Assembly (NCBI GenBank): GCA_902805545.1
Contig: CADCTD010000126.1
Location: forward strand, 82,179-146,178
DNA: 64,000 nucleotides
Source: an uncultured Craurococcus sp.
GTDB taxonomy: Bacteria; Pseudomonadota; Alphaproteobacteria; Acetobacterales; Acetobacteraceae
Reading direction: 5' to 3'
Position numbers and translations under genes: made by a program. Below the pieces are notes generated by a model that was not told where the DNA came from, did no database searches, and worked only from the letters and a program-made list of their open reading frames with translations. This document shows positions 1 to 8,090 of the stretch, in pieces. Each line of letters starts with the position of its first letter. The first letter of the stretch is position 1.

Positions 1-412
1 CGATGCGCAGCGCAGCGCCGGGGGCGAGGAAGAGGGCGATGTCGCCGCCATTGTTGACATGCGCTGCAGTGAGGCCCGGCGTGGCGGCCAAAGCCCCGAG
101 CACCTCCTCAGCCACCGCCCCGGCGACGGCGGCCATCGGCGTGATGAAGCCGGCGCGGAAGGGCCAGGCCGCCTCCGCCATGCGCCGGGCGACGGGGCCA
201 TGCAACGCCGGGCGGTCCGCGCCGAGGGGTGTGCGGAGCAGCGGCAACTCCGCCGCCAGCCCGGCGAGCAGCCCCTGGAAGGCGACGGTCGCGCGGGCGG
301 CGGCCTCGGTGATGGCGGGACGCGTGCCCTCCAGGCCGATCATCAGGTCGATCGGGCCTTCCTGGAGATGCAGCCTCCCATCGGGGAGTGAGGCGGCTAG
401 GGCGCCGGCCAT
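1..412 (-). CDS. UPF0280 family protein, partial (C-terminus beyond window edge)
   Basis: The first 137 residues are visible and the gene runs off the left edge. Stretches such as LQEGPIDLMIG, GPVARRMAEAAWPFR and FITPMAAVAGAVAEEVL followed by VNNGGDIALFLA fit the UPF0280 (ApbE-like) family pattern. Its ATG at 412 lies inside the end of the 6-hydroxynicotinate reductase gene (16-nt overlap), so the two are probably translationally coupled. The biochemical role of UPF0280 proteins is not established to my knowledge; context suggests a job in the same catabolic pathway. Family call is good, function open. Confidence 0.82.
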   Translation of the reverse strand, partial: MAGALAASLPDGRLHLQEGPIDLMIGLEGTRPAITEAAARATVAFQGLLAGLAAELPLLRTPLGADRPALHGPVARRMAEAAWPFRAGFITPMAAVAGAVAEEVLGALAATPGLTAAHVNNGGDIALFLAPGAALRI

Positions 413-1881
413 GGATTGGCGTCCGGCCAAGCCTCCTGGCGGGCCGAGCTGCCATACTCGGCGAGGAGCTGCTCGAGCGGCAGCGCGTGCTCCACATGGC
501 CGCCAAGCCGGGCATAGAGGTCGGCCCGCAGCGTGAACTCGATGGGCGCGACGAGAGCCGGGGTGGGGACGTAGCCGAAGGCGCCGTCCGGCGCCCGCAG
601 CACATCCGCCATCACGGTGATGCCGCCACCCGGCCAGAGAGTGCAGGGCGCCCCGCCGATGGTGACGCGGACCAGGGAGCGCTGCACCTCCCGCGTCAGC
701 AGCACCGGGTTCTCGGTGACGCCCGCCCGCAACGACCCGCCGGCGCCGGCCATGAAAAGCACGGAGGTCATCGCCGGCTCGCAATTCTCGCCGATACGCT
801 CGACGGTCTTCAGCACGGCGGGGGGAATCGGTACCGGGACGGGGCGCAGCGCCTCGTCCAGCTCCACATAGAGATGGTCTTCGCCCGTGGTGCTGGTGAG
901 CAGCAGGCGGAGGCCGGGCCAGGCGGTCTTCGGGTCGATGCTCTCGATGACGGCGAGCGGGTCCTTGATGTCGGTCCCGCCCCAGCCATTCCCCGGATGC
1001 GCCACCTGGAAGTAGCGGCCGGGGGTGGAGCGCCGGCCGCGGACGCGGATGCCGCTCGGCGGCACGTCGAGGCACTTGCCGGCCTGGTGCTCGGAGAGGA
1101 CGCCGGTGATGTGGTCGTCGACGACGATCACCTCATCCACATGACCGTGCCATTGCCGGGCGAAGATGCCGATGGCCGCGCTCCCGCAGCCGACGCGCAT
1201 CCGCCGCTCCGGCATGCCGTCAACGATGGGCGCCTGGCCGGCCTGGAGCACCAGCTTCGCCCCGCCGTCGATCGAGACCTCGACGGCGCCCTTGTTGCAG
1301 AGCGTCAGCATGGCGGCGCAGGTGACGTTGCCCTCGCGCTTGGAGCCGCCGGTGAGGTGCCGCACGCCGCCGAGGCTCAGCATCTGGCTGCCGTATTCGG
1401 CGGTCGTCACATGGCCGATCTGCTCGCCATCGACGCGGACCGCCGCTGTCTCCGGGCCGAGATGCCGGTCGGTGTCGATCTTCACCTTGAGGCCGCAATA
1501 GCTGAAGATGCCCTCGGTCACGACGGTGACGGTATCGATGCCGGCATGTCGGGACCCGACGATGAAAGGCGCGGGCTTGTAGTCCGGATAGGTCGTCCCC
1601 GCGCCGATGGCAGAGACGAAGACCTCCTCCCGCGGGGCGAGGCCGCCTGCCCAATCCTCCGAGCCGTCGAGGAAGGGCACGGTCTCACCGCCTGCCTCCA
1701 CCGTGCGCTGCATGAGCACCAGCGGATCGGTGCGGATGAGGGCACCATCCTGGTTGGCGTAGCGGCTGCACGCGCCGCTGCGGCCGGGGCGGATGCGGCA
1801 GAGCACGGGGCAGGCGTCGCAGCGGACGATGCCCTCATTGCCCTCGCGGGCGCCGAAGAGGGCGGTGCGGTCGGTGCTCAT
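397..1881 (-). CDS. hnr: 6-hydroxynicotinate reductase
   Basis: A 494-residue protein resembling the 6-hydroxynicotinate reductase family, which uses reduced ferredoxin to convert 6-hydroxynicotinate to 1,4,5,6-tetrahydro-6-oxonicotinate. An N-terminal cysteine cluster (C21, C24, C28, C38; CDACPVLC then GACSRY) is suited to a 4Fe-4S centre. The neighbours support the call: an enamidase, the next enzyme of the known Eubacterium barkeri pathway, lies 0.6 kb away behind a MarR regulator, and UPF0280 overlaps the 3' end. The length agrees with a full gene. The ATG at 1881 is the first in frame. The exact substrate is inferred from family and context. Confidence 0.78.
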   Translation of the reverse strand: MSTDRTALFGAREGNEGIVRCDACPVLCRIRPGRSGACSRYANQDGALIRTDPLVLMQRTVEAGGETVPFLDGSEDWAGGLAPREEVFVSAIGAGTTYPDYKPAPFIVGSRHAGIDTVTVVTEGIFSYCGLKVKIDTDRHLGPETAAVRVDGEQIGHVTTAEYGSQMLSLGGVRHLTGGSKREGNVTCAAMLTLCNKGAVEVSIDGGAKLVLQAGQAPIVDGMPERRMRVGCGSAAIGIFARQWHGHVDEVIVVDDHITGVLSEHQAGKCLDVPPSGIRVRGRRSTPGRYFQVAHPGNGWGGTDIKDPLAVIESIDPKTAWPGLRLLLTSTTGEDHLYVELDEALRPVPVPIPPAVLKTVERIGENCEPAMTSVLFMAGAGGSLRAGVTENPVLLTREVQRSLVRVTIGGAPCTLWPGGGITVMADVLRAPDGAFGYVPTPALVAPIEFTLRADLYARLGGHVEHALPLEQLLAEYGSSARQEAWPDANPWPAP

Positions 1882-1893
1882 CGGACCTACCGA

Positions 1894-1911
1894 TCATTGT
1901 GTCACTAATGA
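1894..1911. promoter_or_regulatory. possible operator upstream of hnr
   Basis: Inverted repeat TCATT-N8-AATGA in the 64-bp gap between the MarR gene and hnr, 12 nt upstream of the hnr start. It is a candidate site for the adjacent MarR protein; the arms are only 5 bp, so chance is possible. Confidence 0.3.
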
Positions 1912-1945
1912 GCTTGGCATCCTCGCCGTCGCTCCACAACGCAAT

Positions 1946-2377
1946 TCAGCCCATCCGCCGGAGAATGGCGACGAGGCGGGCCTGCTCGTCCCGCGGCAGC
2001 GGAGCGAGGGTTGCGGCGGTCACCGCACGGGCCTTCTCCACCCAGCCGGGCAGCGCGGCGAGGGCAGCCGGCGTCAGCGCCACCAGCAGCATGCGGGCAT
2101 CGGACGGGTCGCGCTCCCGCACCACCAGGCCGCGGGCCATCAGCCGGGCAACGACGCCCTTCACCGTCGGCGGATCCATCGCCAGCAGCCGGCCGAGCAG
2201 GTTCTGCGAGAGCGGGCCGCGGCGCCAGAGCGTGTGCAGGGCGGCGAATTGCATGGAGGTCGGCCCGTCCTCGCCGATGATTCCCTGGAACAGGGCAAGG
2301 TGGCGCTGATAGGCTCGACGCAACAGGTGGCCCACCTGCTCCTCGAGCACGTAGTCCTCGGGCTCCTGCATCCTCAC
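1946..2377 (-). CDS. MarR family transcriptional regulator
   Basis: A 143-residue winged-helix protein. The segment around residues 35-105 (MQFAALHTLWRRGPLSQ, LLGRLLAMDPPTVKGVVARL, LVVRERDPSDARMLLVALT) is the classic MarR helix-turn-helix and wing with the DxR motif. It sits between hnr (same strand, 64 bp downstream) and the divergent enamidase gene (76-bp gap), so it probably controls both arms of the cluster. MarR proteins usually release DNA on binding an aromatic ligand; nicotinate or 6-hydroxynicotinate is the natural guess, as with NicR in Pseudomonas, but that is inference. Confidence 0.9.
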   Translation of the reverse strand: MRMQEPEDYVLEEQVGHLLRRAYQRHLALFQGIIGEDGPTSMQFAALHTLWRRGPLSQNLLGRLLAMDPPTVKGVVARLMARGLVVRERDPSDARMLLVALTPAALAALPGWVEKARAVTAATLAPLPRDEQARLVAILRRMG

Positions 2378-2387
2378 CTCCGCATCG

Positions 2388-2412
2388 CATTTCGTTTCTA
2401 GGCTTACGAATG
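2388..2412. promoter_or_regulatory. possible MarR operator in the divergent gap
   Basis: Imperfect palindrome CATTTCGT-N10-ACGAATG (exact arms TTCGT/ACGAA) 11 nt upstream of the MarR start and about 40 nt upstream of the enamidase start. Position and symmetry suit an autoregulatory site acting on both divergent promoters. Confidence 0.4.
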
Positions 2413-2453
2413 GGCGGGCGCTAGAGTGCGCACATTCCGAGGGGGATCAGGCC

Positions 2454-3653
2454 ATGGCGGTGGAACAGGCGTCGGGTCCGGCACGGGGCCGCATCCTGGT
2501 GCGGAACATCGGGCTGCTGCTGTCGGGCGACCTTTCCAACCCAATGCTCCAGGCGGATGCCATCCTGATCGAGGACGGCAGGATCGCGGCCGTGGGGCGG
2601 GCCGGGGAGCTCGCCGAGCGGGGCCCGGTCGACTCCGTCATCGATGCGCATGGTTGCGCGGTCGCGCCGGGCCTGGTCGACAGCCATGTCCACCCGGTGA
2701 TCGGCGACTGGACCCCGCGGCAGAACCAGATGGGCTGGGTCGAGAGCAACCTCCATGGCGGCGTCACCACCATGATCTCGGCCGGCGAGGTGCACCTGCC
2801 CGGGCGGCCGAAAGACATCGTCGGGCTGAAGGCGCTGGCCATCACCGCCCAGCGGGCCTTCTTCAACGCCCGCCCGGCCGGCGTGAAGGTGCTGGCCGGG
2901 GCGCCGGTGCTGGAGAAGGGGATGGTGGAGAGCGACTTCGCCGAGCTCGCCGCCGCGGGCGTGACCCTGCTCGGGGAGGTCGGCCTGGGCTCGGTGAAAG
3001 CGGGCTACGAGGCTCGGGAGATGGTCGCCTGGGCGCGCAAGCACGGCATCCAGAGCACCATCCATACCGGCGGGCCATCCATCCCCGGCAGCGGGTTGAT
3101 CGACAAGGACACGGTGCTGGAGGCGGATGCCGACATCATCGGCCACATCAATGGCGGCCATACCAGCCTGCCGGAGGCGCATGTCTGCGAGCTCTGCGAG
3201 CGCAGCAGTCGCGCGATCGAGTTGGTGCACAACGGCAACGAGCGGGTGGCGATCGCGGCTGTGCAGGCGGCGCGCGACCTCGGCCAGCTGCATCGGGTCA
3301 TCCTCGGCACGGACAGCCCGGCGGGCTCGGGCGTGCAACCGCTCGGCATTCTGCGGATGATCTCGCTGCTCTCCTCGCTCGGCGGTATAGAGCCAGCACA
3401 GGCCTTCGCCATGGCGACGGGCAACACGGCGCGCATCCGCAACCTCGATGCCGGGCTGATCGAGACGGGGCGGGCGGCGGATCTCGTCTTCCTCGACCGG
3501 GCGCAGCACACGGCGGGGCGGGACCTGCTGCACAGCATCGCGCTGGGCGACATCCCCGGTATCGGCGGGGTGATGATCGATGGCGTGATGCGCTGCGGCC
3601 GCAGCCGCAACACCCCGCCGGCCGAACGCGTCCCCGAAACGCTCGGGCATTGA
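2454..3653 (+). CDS. ena: enamidase-like amidohydrolase
   Basis: A 399-residue metal-dependent amidohydrolase resembling enamidase, which opens 1,4,5,6-tetrahydro-6-oxonicotinate to 2-formylglutarate and ammonia. Visible family features are the APGLVDSHVHP strand with the metal-binding H78-x-H80, STIHTGGPS and IIGHINGG histidines, and GTDSPAGSG carrying the late aspartate. GGGATCAGGCC precedes the ATG. The gene is divergent from the MarR gene and adjacent to hnr, reproducing two consecutive steps of the reductive nicotinate route. Its stop overlaps the start of the next gene. A related cyclic amidase role is possible. Confidence 0.78.
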   Translation: MAVEQASGPARGRILVRNIGLLLSGDLSNPMLQADAILIEDGRIAAVGRAGELAERGPVDSVIDAHGCAVAPGLVDSHVHPVIGDWTPRQNQMGWVESNLHGGVTTMISAGEVHLPGRPKDIVGLKALAITAQRAFFNARPAGVKVLAGAPVLEKGMVESDFAELAAAGVTLLGEVGLGSVKAGYEAREMVAWARKHGIQSTIHTGGPSIPGSGLIDKDTVLEADADIIGHINGGHTSLPEAHVCELCERSSRAIELVHNGNERVAIAAVQAARDLGQLHRVILGTDSPAGSGVQPLGILRMISLLSSLGGIEPAQAFAMATGNTARIRNLDAGLIETGRAADLVFLDRAQHTAGRDLLHSIALGDIPGIGGVMIDGVMRCGRSRNTPPAERVPETLGH

Positions 3654-4654
3654 TCCCCGGCTGGCGCCAGGGCCTCCGCAACGGGCTGATTTTCGGCGTG
3701 CTGGCGCTGGGGGCGGTGATCGCCCTCAATGCCGGTGAACTGCCGGGGCTCGGCGCGGTGCTGGCGGATCTGCCGGCGGCGGTCGGTATCTCCGCCGCCG
3801 TTCACATCCCGCAGATCCTGCTGACGGCGGCGGCCTGGCGGGCGCTGCTGCCGCCGGCGGCACGGCCGCCTCTCCTGGTGATGGCGCAACTGCGGTGGTA
3901 CCGCGAATCGGCGAATGCTCTGGTGCCGGCGGGGGCGTTGGTTGGCCAGGCGGCGGCGGCGCGCCTGCTCGCGCGGCATGGGATCTCTGGCCAAATGGCG
4001 GGGGCGACGGCGACCGTGGACCTCACGCTGGAGGCCGTCTCGCAGCTCTTCTTCACCCTCGCCGGCGTTGCGCTGCTGCTCGGGGTCGGGGATGGGCCGG
4101 GACTGCTCGGCTTCGCCGCGGCCGGCTTCGGCATCGCGCTCGCCGGGGCAGGTGCCATGGTGCTGTTCCAGCGCCGCCTGCCGCTGACCCTGCTGGAGCG
4201 CGGCCTCGCGCGCCTGGCGCGGCGCTGGCCGGCCATCGACCCTGGCTGGGTGCGGGGGTTGCAGGCGGCGATCCTCGAGCTGCATGCCGACTGGCCCCGG
4301 CTGGCGGTGGCGACCTGGTGGCACACCCTGTCTTGGCTGCTCGGTGCACTGGAGATCGCCGGCGTTCTCTGGCTGCTCGGCCATCCCGTTTCGCTGACGG
4401 ATGCGCTGGTGATCGAGAGCCTCGCCCAGGCGCTGCGCAATGTCGGCTTCATGCTGCCCGGGGCGCTGGCGGTGCAGGAAGGGGCCATCATCGGCGCCGC
4501 GGCGCTGGTCGGCGTGCCCGCCGCGGCGGCGCTGGCGGTGGCGCTGGTACGACGGACGCGGGAGGTCTGCCTCAGCCTTCCTGGCCTTATCGCTTGGCAG
4601 CGGGCCGAAACCGGCGCTATGCGGTCCGCTGGACCGGATCGCGGAGGGGCCTGA
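3650..4654 (+). CDS. HpnL / lysylphosphatidylglycerol synthase-like membrane protein
   Basis: 334 residues with about seven to eight hydrophobic segments, resembling the lysylphosphatidylglycerol synthase transmembrane-domain superfamily to which HpnL belongs. The C-terminal LRNVGFMLPGALAVQEGA and VRRTREVCLSLPGLIAWQ are typical of that group. The only reasonable start is a TTG at 3650 that overlaps the enamidase TGA (TTGA), so it should be translated by coupling. No other hopanoid gene is near, so a hopanoid role is not supported here; transport of a pathway compound or a lipid-linked function are alternatives. Confidence 0.7.
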   Translation: MIPGWRQGLRNGLIFGVLALGAVIALNAGELPGLGAVLADLPAAVGISAAVHIPQILLTAAAWRALLPPAARPPLLVMAQLRWYRESANALVPAGALVGQAAAARLLARHGISGQMAGATATVDLTLEAVSQLFFTLAGVALLLGVGDGPGLLGFAAAGFGIALAGAGAMVLFQRRLPLTLLERGLARLARRWPAIDPGWVRGLQAAILELHADWPRLAVATWWHTLSWLLGALEIAGVLWLLGHPVSLTDALVIESLAQALRNVGFMLPGALAVQEGAIIGAAALVGVPAAAALAVALVRRTREVCLSLPGLIAWQRAETGAMRSAGPDRGGA

Positions 4655-4724
4655 TGGCCTCGCAGGGTGAAGCGGCTCCACCGAAGCAGGCCGGAGCGAG
4701 GCGCTCCAGTCCAGGGGATGGGTG

Positions 4725-5834
4725 ATGGCGAGCAAGACATCGGGGGTGTTCGACCTGCTGCGGCTGGTGCCGCGCGGGGGGCCGGCGATCTGCAATGTCT
4801 CGGTCACCAACATGTGCAACGCGACCTGCGACTTCTGCAATTTCGCGCACAACAAGGGCTTCGTGAAACATCGCAGCTGGCTGGATGCGGAGCGCTTCCC
4901 GGCCGCGCTCACCCGGCTGCGCGAGCAGGCAAATGTGCGCTTCGTCACCTTCATGGGCGGCGAGCCGCTGCTGCACCCGAAGATCCTCGAGATGGCGCGG
5001 GAGGCGACGGCGCAGGGCACGCAGCCGACGCTCGTCACCAATGGCTGGTTGCTGCCGCCCAAGGTCGACGACCTCGCGGCAACGGGCATCACCACCCTCT
5101 TCATCTCCATCGACAGCGAGCATGCCCATCTGCATGAGGAGAATCGCGGGCTGAAGGGCGTCTGCGCGCGCATCAGGGAGGCCAATGCCCGCCTCGCCGC
5201 GAAGGGCGTGACGCCGATCGCCAGCGTCGCCATGACCCGGCTGGTGAAGGACTATGCGGCCCTCGGGCGCTTCTTGAAGGAGCTCGGCTTCTCGGCCGTC
5301 ACCTTCTCCTATCCGCGGAAGGCGGCGCTCGGCTCTTCCTCCCTCGTGTACTCGGAGGATAGCGAGCTGGTCGACATGTCGCAGGCGGAGCTGCTGACGG
5401 CCTTCGACGGCGTGGAGCAGGCCCGGGCCGTGATCCCGGTGCACAACCCGCGCGCCGCCATCGCCGACATGCGCCGTCGCCTCACCGGCCAGGGCGAGCG
5501 CTTCATCTGCCATGCCGGCTACAAGTATTTCTATCTCGACTGGAACTACGACCTCTGGCGCTGCGAGGACTGGAAGGAGCCGCTCTCCTCGGTCTGGGAC
5601 TTCACCCCGGAGAAGGTGATGCGCGACGGCTGCCAGGCCTGCACCACCGATTGCTACCGCGATGCCAGCATCATGCTGCATTTCTCGGTCTCGATCGGCG
5701 ACTCTTTCGCACGGCTCAGGGAGGGGCGTCCGCTTGCCGCCATGGCGGCGCTGGCGGACCGGCGCAATCTCGGCTCGCTCGGCGCCGTCATCGGCCATGG
5801 CGCACGGCTGGCCAATCTGGCGGGAAGGGCTTAG
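4725..5834 (+). CDS. radical SAM protein with C-terminal cysteine cluster
   Basis: 369 residues. CNATCDFC at C31, C35 and C38 is the radical SAM CX3CX2C motif, followed by FMGGEPLLHP (SAM-binding GGE) and LFISIDS. A second set of cysteines near the C-terminus (WRCEDW and GCQACTTDC) suggests an auxiliary iron-sulfur centre as in SPASM/twitch enzymes. ATG 4725 is chosen over the GTG directly before it because CCAGGGGA lies at a better spacing. It follows the HpnL-like gene by 70 bp and precedes DUF1185 by 5 bp. Substrate unknown; not HpnH, whose motif context differs. Confidence 0.75.
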   Translation: MASKTSGVFDLLRLVPRGGPAICNVSVTNMCNATCDFCNFAHNKGFVKHRSWLDAERFPAALTRLREQANVRFVTFMGGEPLLHPKILEMAREATAQGTQPTLVTNGWLLPPKVDDLAATGITTLFISIDSEHAHLHEENRGLKGVCARIREANARLAAKGVTPIASVAMTRLVKDYAALGRFLKELGFSAVTFSYPRKAALGSSSLVYSEDSELVDMSQAELLTAFDGVEQARAVIPVHNPRAAIADMRRRLTGQGERFICHAGYKYFYLDWNYDLWRCEDWKEPLSSVWDFTPEKVMRDGCQACTTDCYRDASIMLHFSVSIGDSFARLREGRPLAAMAALADRRNLGSLGAVIGHGARLANLAGRA

Positions 5835-5839
5835 CGGCG

Positions 5840-6424
5840 ATGGCGGCGGTGATCCGGAAGCTTGTCGTGCTGCTGGATGAGACGCGGCGGGAGATGGGGC
5901 GCGAACTGCCCCGGCCGATCCGTCGCGCGGTCGCCTGCGCCGTCATCGAGAACCCCTTCGCTGGCCGCTACGAGGAGGATCTCTCCGAGCTGATCGCCCA
6001 GGGCGAGGCGCTGGGCGGGCTACTGGCGGAGCGGGCCATCGCCGCCCTCGGCATCCCCGGCGAGCAGGTCGAGAGCTTCGGCAAGGCTGCCGTCGTGGGG
6101 GAGGCGGGGGAGCTGGAGCATGCCGCCGCCCTGCTGCACCCGAAGATGGGCGCGCCCGTGCGGGCGGCGCTCGGCAAGGGGCCGGCACTCATTCCCTCGG
6201 CCAAGAAAGCGGGCGGCCCGGGAACGCCGATCGACGTGCCGCTCGGCCACAAGGACGCCGCCTTCGTGCGCAGCCATTTCGACGCCGTCGAGGCTCGGGT
6301 TCCGGACGCACCGCGGGCGCGGGAGATCCTGCTCTGCCTGGCGCTGGCCGATGGCGGTCGGCCCCTGCCGCGCATCGGCGGGCTGACAACGGCCGAGATC
6401 GTGGGAAAAGACGGCCTCCGCTAG
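5840..6424 (+). CDS. amino acid synthesis family protein (DUF1185)
   Basis: 194 residues matching the DUF1185/AA_synth family by pattern: VIRKLVVLLDETRREMGR, CAVIENPFAGRYEEDL, GKAAVVGEAGELEHAAALLHP, RAALGKGPALIPSAKK and a late HKDAAFVRSHFDAVE. The start ATG is 5 bp after the radical SAM stop. Members are often found in catabolic clusters; the name is historical and the reaction is not known to me. Here it closes the plus-strand arm of the nicotinate-type cluster, which makes hydrolysis or isomerisation of a ring-opened intermediate a reasonable but untested idea. Confidence 0.8.
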   Translation: MAAVIRKLVVLLDETRREMGRELPRPIRRAVACAVIENPFAGRYEEDLSELIAQGEALGGLLAERAIAALGIPGEQVESFGKAAVVGEAGELEHAAALLHPKMGAPVRAALGKGPALIPSAKKAGGPGTPIDVPLGHKDAAFVRSHFDAVEARVPDAPRAREILLCLALADGGRPLPRIGGLTTAEIVGKDGLR

Positions 6425-6516
6425 AGCATGATCGCTGCAGGCTGGAACGGCCGGCGGCGTGGCTTATGCGGCCCGGCGACTGGCCTGACCGCAATCCCCT
6501 GGCCGTGGATCATGGC

Positions 6517-7116
6517 CTAGCCTCGGCGAAGGACACCCTCCAGCGCCAGCCTTGTGTGCAGGGCTACGATCTCCTGCCGCGTCAGTCGTCCATCCACCCG
6601 GTACCAGGTGCAGACGCCGGTCAGCATCGCCAGCATCGCATAGGCGCTGATCCGCGCATCGCCGAGGCTCAGCAGCCCTGCCGCCGTCCCCTCCTCCAGC
6701 AGGGCGATCAGTCGCGCCTCGTAGTCGTGCCGCATGCCGATGATCCGCGCCGCATTGGGCTGGTCGAGCGCGCGCAACTCGAAATTGGCGATGTAGACCT
6801 CGCGCTTCCGCTCCAGGTGATAGAGGACGTGGTGGCCGATGAAGGCTTCCAGCCGGGCCAGCGGCTCCGGCCCGGCGGCGGCGAGGGCGGCATCCGTCTG
6901 CTCCAGCAGCGCCGTCATGTGCTCCAGCATGAGGTCGAAGAGCAGGCTCTGCTTCGTCGTCATGTGGTTGTAGAGCGAGGCGGGGCTGATGCCGACCGCG
7001 GCCGCCAGCTCCCGCAGGTTCATGGCGGCGAAGCCCTGCGCATGGATCAGCCGCAGCGCAGCCTGGCGGATGGCCGCCGCCGTGCGCTCGCCGTTCGATC
7101 CCGTGATGCGGGCCAT
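6517..7116 (-). CDS. TetR family transcriptional regulator
   Basis: 199 residues from the ATG at 7116. The N-terminal helix-turn-helix is clear (AAIRQAALRLIHAQGFAAMN, LRELAAAVGISPASLYNHM), with an all-helical ligand domain after it. An in-frame ATG at 7251 would add 45 residues but would place the perfect palindrome at 7181-7202 inside the coding region, so the shorter start is preferred. Divergent from the ABC transporter/CoA-ligase operon, which it very likely represses. FadR/LiuR-type TetR proteins sense acyl-CoAs, which suits the operon content; the ligand itself is inferred. Confidence 0.9.
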   Translation of the reverse strand: MARITGSNGERTAAAIRQAALRLIHAQGFAAMNLRELAAAVGISPASLYNHMTTKQSLLFDLMLEHMTALLEQTDAALAAAGPEPLARLEAFIGHHVLYHLERKREVYIANFELRALDQPNAARIIGMRHDYEARLIALLEEGTAAGLLSLGDARISAYAMLAMLTGVCTWYRVDGRLTRQEIVALHTRLALEGVLRRG

Positions 7117-7180
7117 GATGCTGGACGTCCCCTCCTGGCGAGGCGCAGGCTGGGGCGCGAAACCTCTTGCGGTCAACCGA

Positions 7181-7202
7181 TAAACGAACATATGTTCGTT
7201 TA
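7181..7202. promoter_or_regulatory. perfect 22-bp palindrome, probable TetR operator
   Basis: TAAACGAACAT followed directly by its own reverse complement, centred in the gap between the TetR start (7116) and the importer gene start (7272). It is AT-rich against a very GC-rich background. Size, symmetry and position are those of a TetR operator controlling both divergent promoters. Confidence 0.8.
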
Positions 7203-7271
7203 GCAGCGGGGAGACAACACCCGCCTGGGAGGGATCGATCGTGGCCGTCATTGCGCCTCATCGCCTGTATC

Positions 7272-8090
7272 ATGGCTGAGCCCGGCCCGGCGATCCTCGC
7301 CGCCGAGGGCGTTACGCTGCGCTTCGGCGGCGTGCGCGCGCTGACCGATGTCTCCTTCGAGGTCAGGGCAGGAGAGGTCTTCTCCATCATCGGCCCGAAC
7401 GGCGCCGGCAAGACCTCCATGGTCAATTGCATCTCCGGCCGCTACCGCCCGACCGCCGGGCGCATCCACTTCGGCGGCGCCGACATCACCCGCCTGCCGA
7501 CGCGCAAGCGCGCCGCCATCGGCATCGGCCGCACCTTCCAGAATCTGGCGCTGTTCGGGCACATGTCCGTGCTCGACAACATCATGGTCGGCCGCCATCA
7601 TCTGATGCGGCATGGCTTTCTCACCGGCATGCCCTACTGGCTCGGCGGGGCGCAGCGCGAGGAAATCGCGCATCGGCGCGAGGTCGAGGAGATCATCGAC
7701 TTCCTCGAGATCCAGCATGTGCGGAAGGCGCCGGCCGGCACGCTCTCCTATGGATTGCGCAAGCGGGTGGAGCTGGCGCGCGCCGTGGCGTTGAAGCCGA
7801 AGCTGATCCTGCTCGACGAGCCGATGGCCGGCATGAATCTCGAGGAGAAGGAGGACATGGCCCGCTACATCCTCGACCTCAACGAGGAATGGGGCATGAC
7901 AGTGCTGATGATCGAGCATGACATGGGCGTGGTGATGGACATCTCCCATCGCGTCATGGTGCTCGACTTCGGCAAGAAGATCGCCGAGGGCTCGCCGCAG
8001 GAGGTGCTCGCCGACCCACATGTGCGGCGCGCCTATCTCGGCGAGGCGGACGAGGTCGTGAGCGAGCCCGAGGAGGCCCTCGCGCCATGA
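7272..8090 (+). CDS. ABC transporter ATP-binding protein, LivG type
   Basis: 272 residues. Walker A GPNGAGKT at 41-48, the Q-loop region RTFQNLALF, Walker B LILLDEPMAG and the LivG-type tail are present. The ABC signature is LSYGLRKRVELAR rather than LSGGQ, a variant seen in LivG-like subunits that accompany CoA ligases. It couples ATP hydrolysis to import through the permeases encoded downstream. ATG at 7272 is chosen because homology to LivG begins there. First gene of the run; its last four bases overlap the next start (ATGA). Confidence 0.88.
   Translation: MAEPGPAILAAEGVTLRFGGVRALTDVSFEVRAGEVFSIIGPNGAGKTSMVNCISGRYRPTAGRIHFGGADITRLPTRKRAAIGIGRTFQNLALFGHMSVLDNIMVGRHHLMRHGFLTGMPYWLGGAQREEIAHRREVEEIIDFLEIQHVRKAPAGTLSYGLRKRVELARAVALKPKLILLDEPMAGMNLEEKEDMARYILDLNEEWGMTVLMIEHDMGVVMDISHRVMVLDFGKKIAEGSPQEVLADPHVRRAYLGEADEVVSEPEEALAP

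Noticed and set aside
3650..4654. Assignment as hopanoid protein HpnL
   Set aside because: Only superfamily resemblance is visible and no hopanoid biosynthesis gene lies in the window, so the specific name was not used.
3005..5233. A 742-codon minus-strand frame opposite enamidase, HpnL-like and radical SAM genes
   Set aside because: Shadow frame caused by high GC at third positions; serine/arginine rich and without motifs, while the plus strand has clear families.
4725..5834. Assignment as HpnH (adenosyl hopane synthase)
   Set aside because: The sequence around the CX3CX2C motif and the C-terminal cysteine cluster differ from HpnH.
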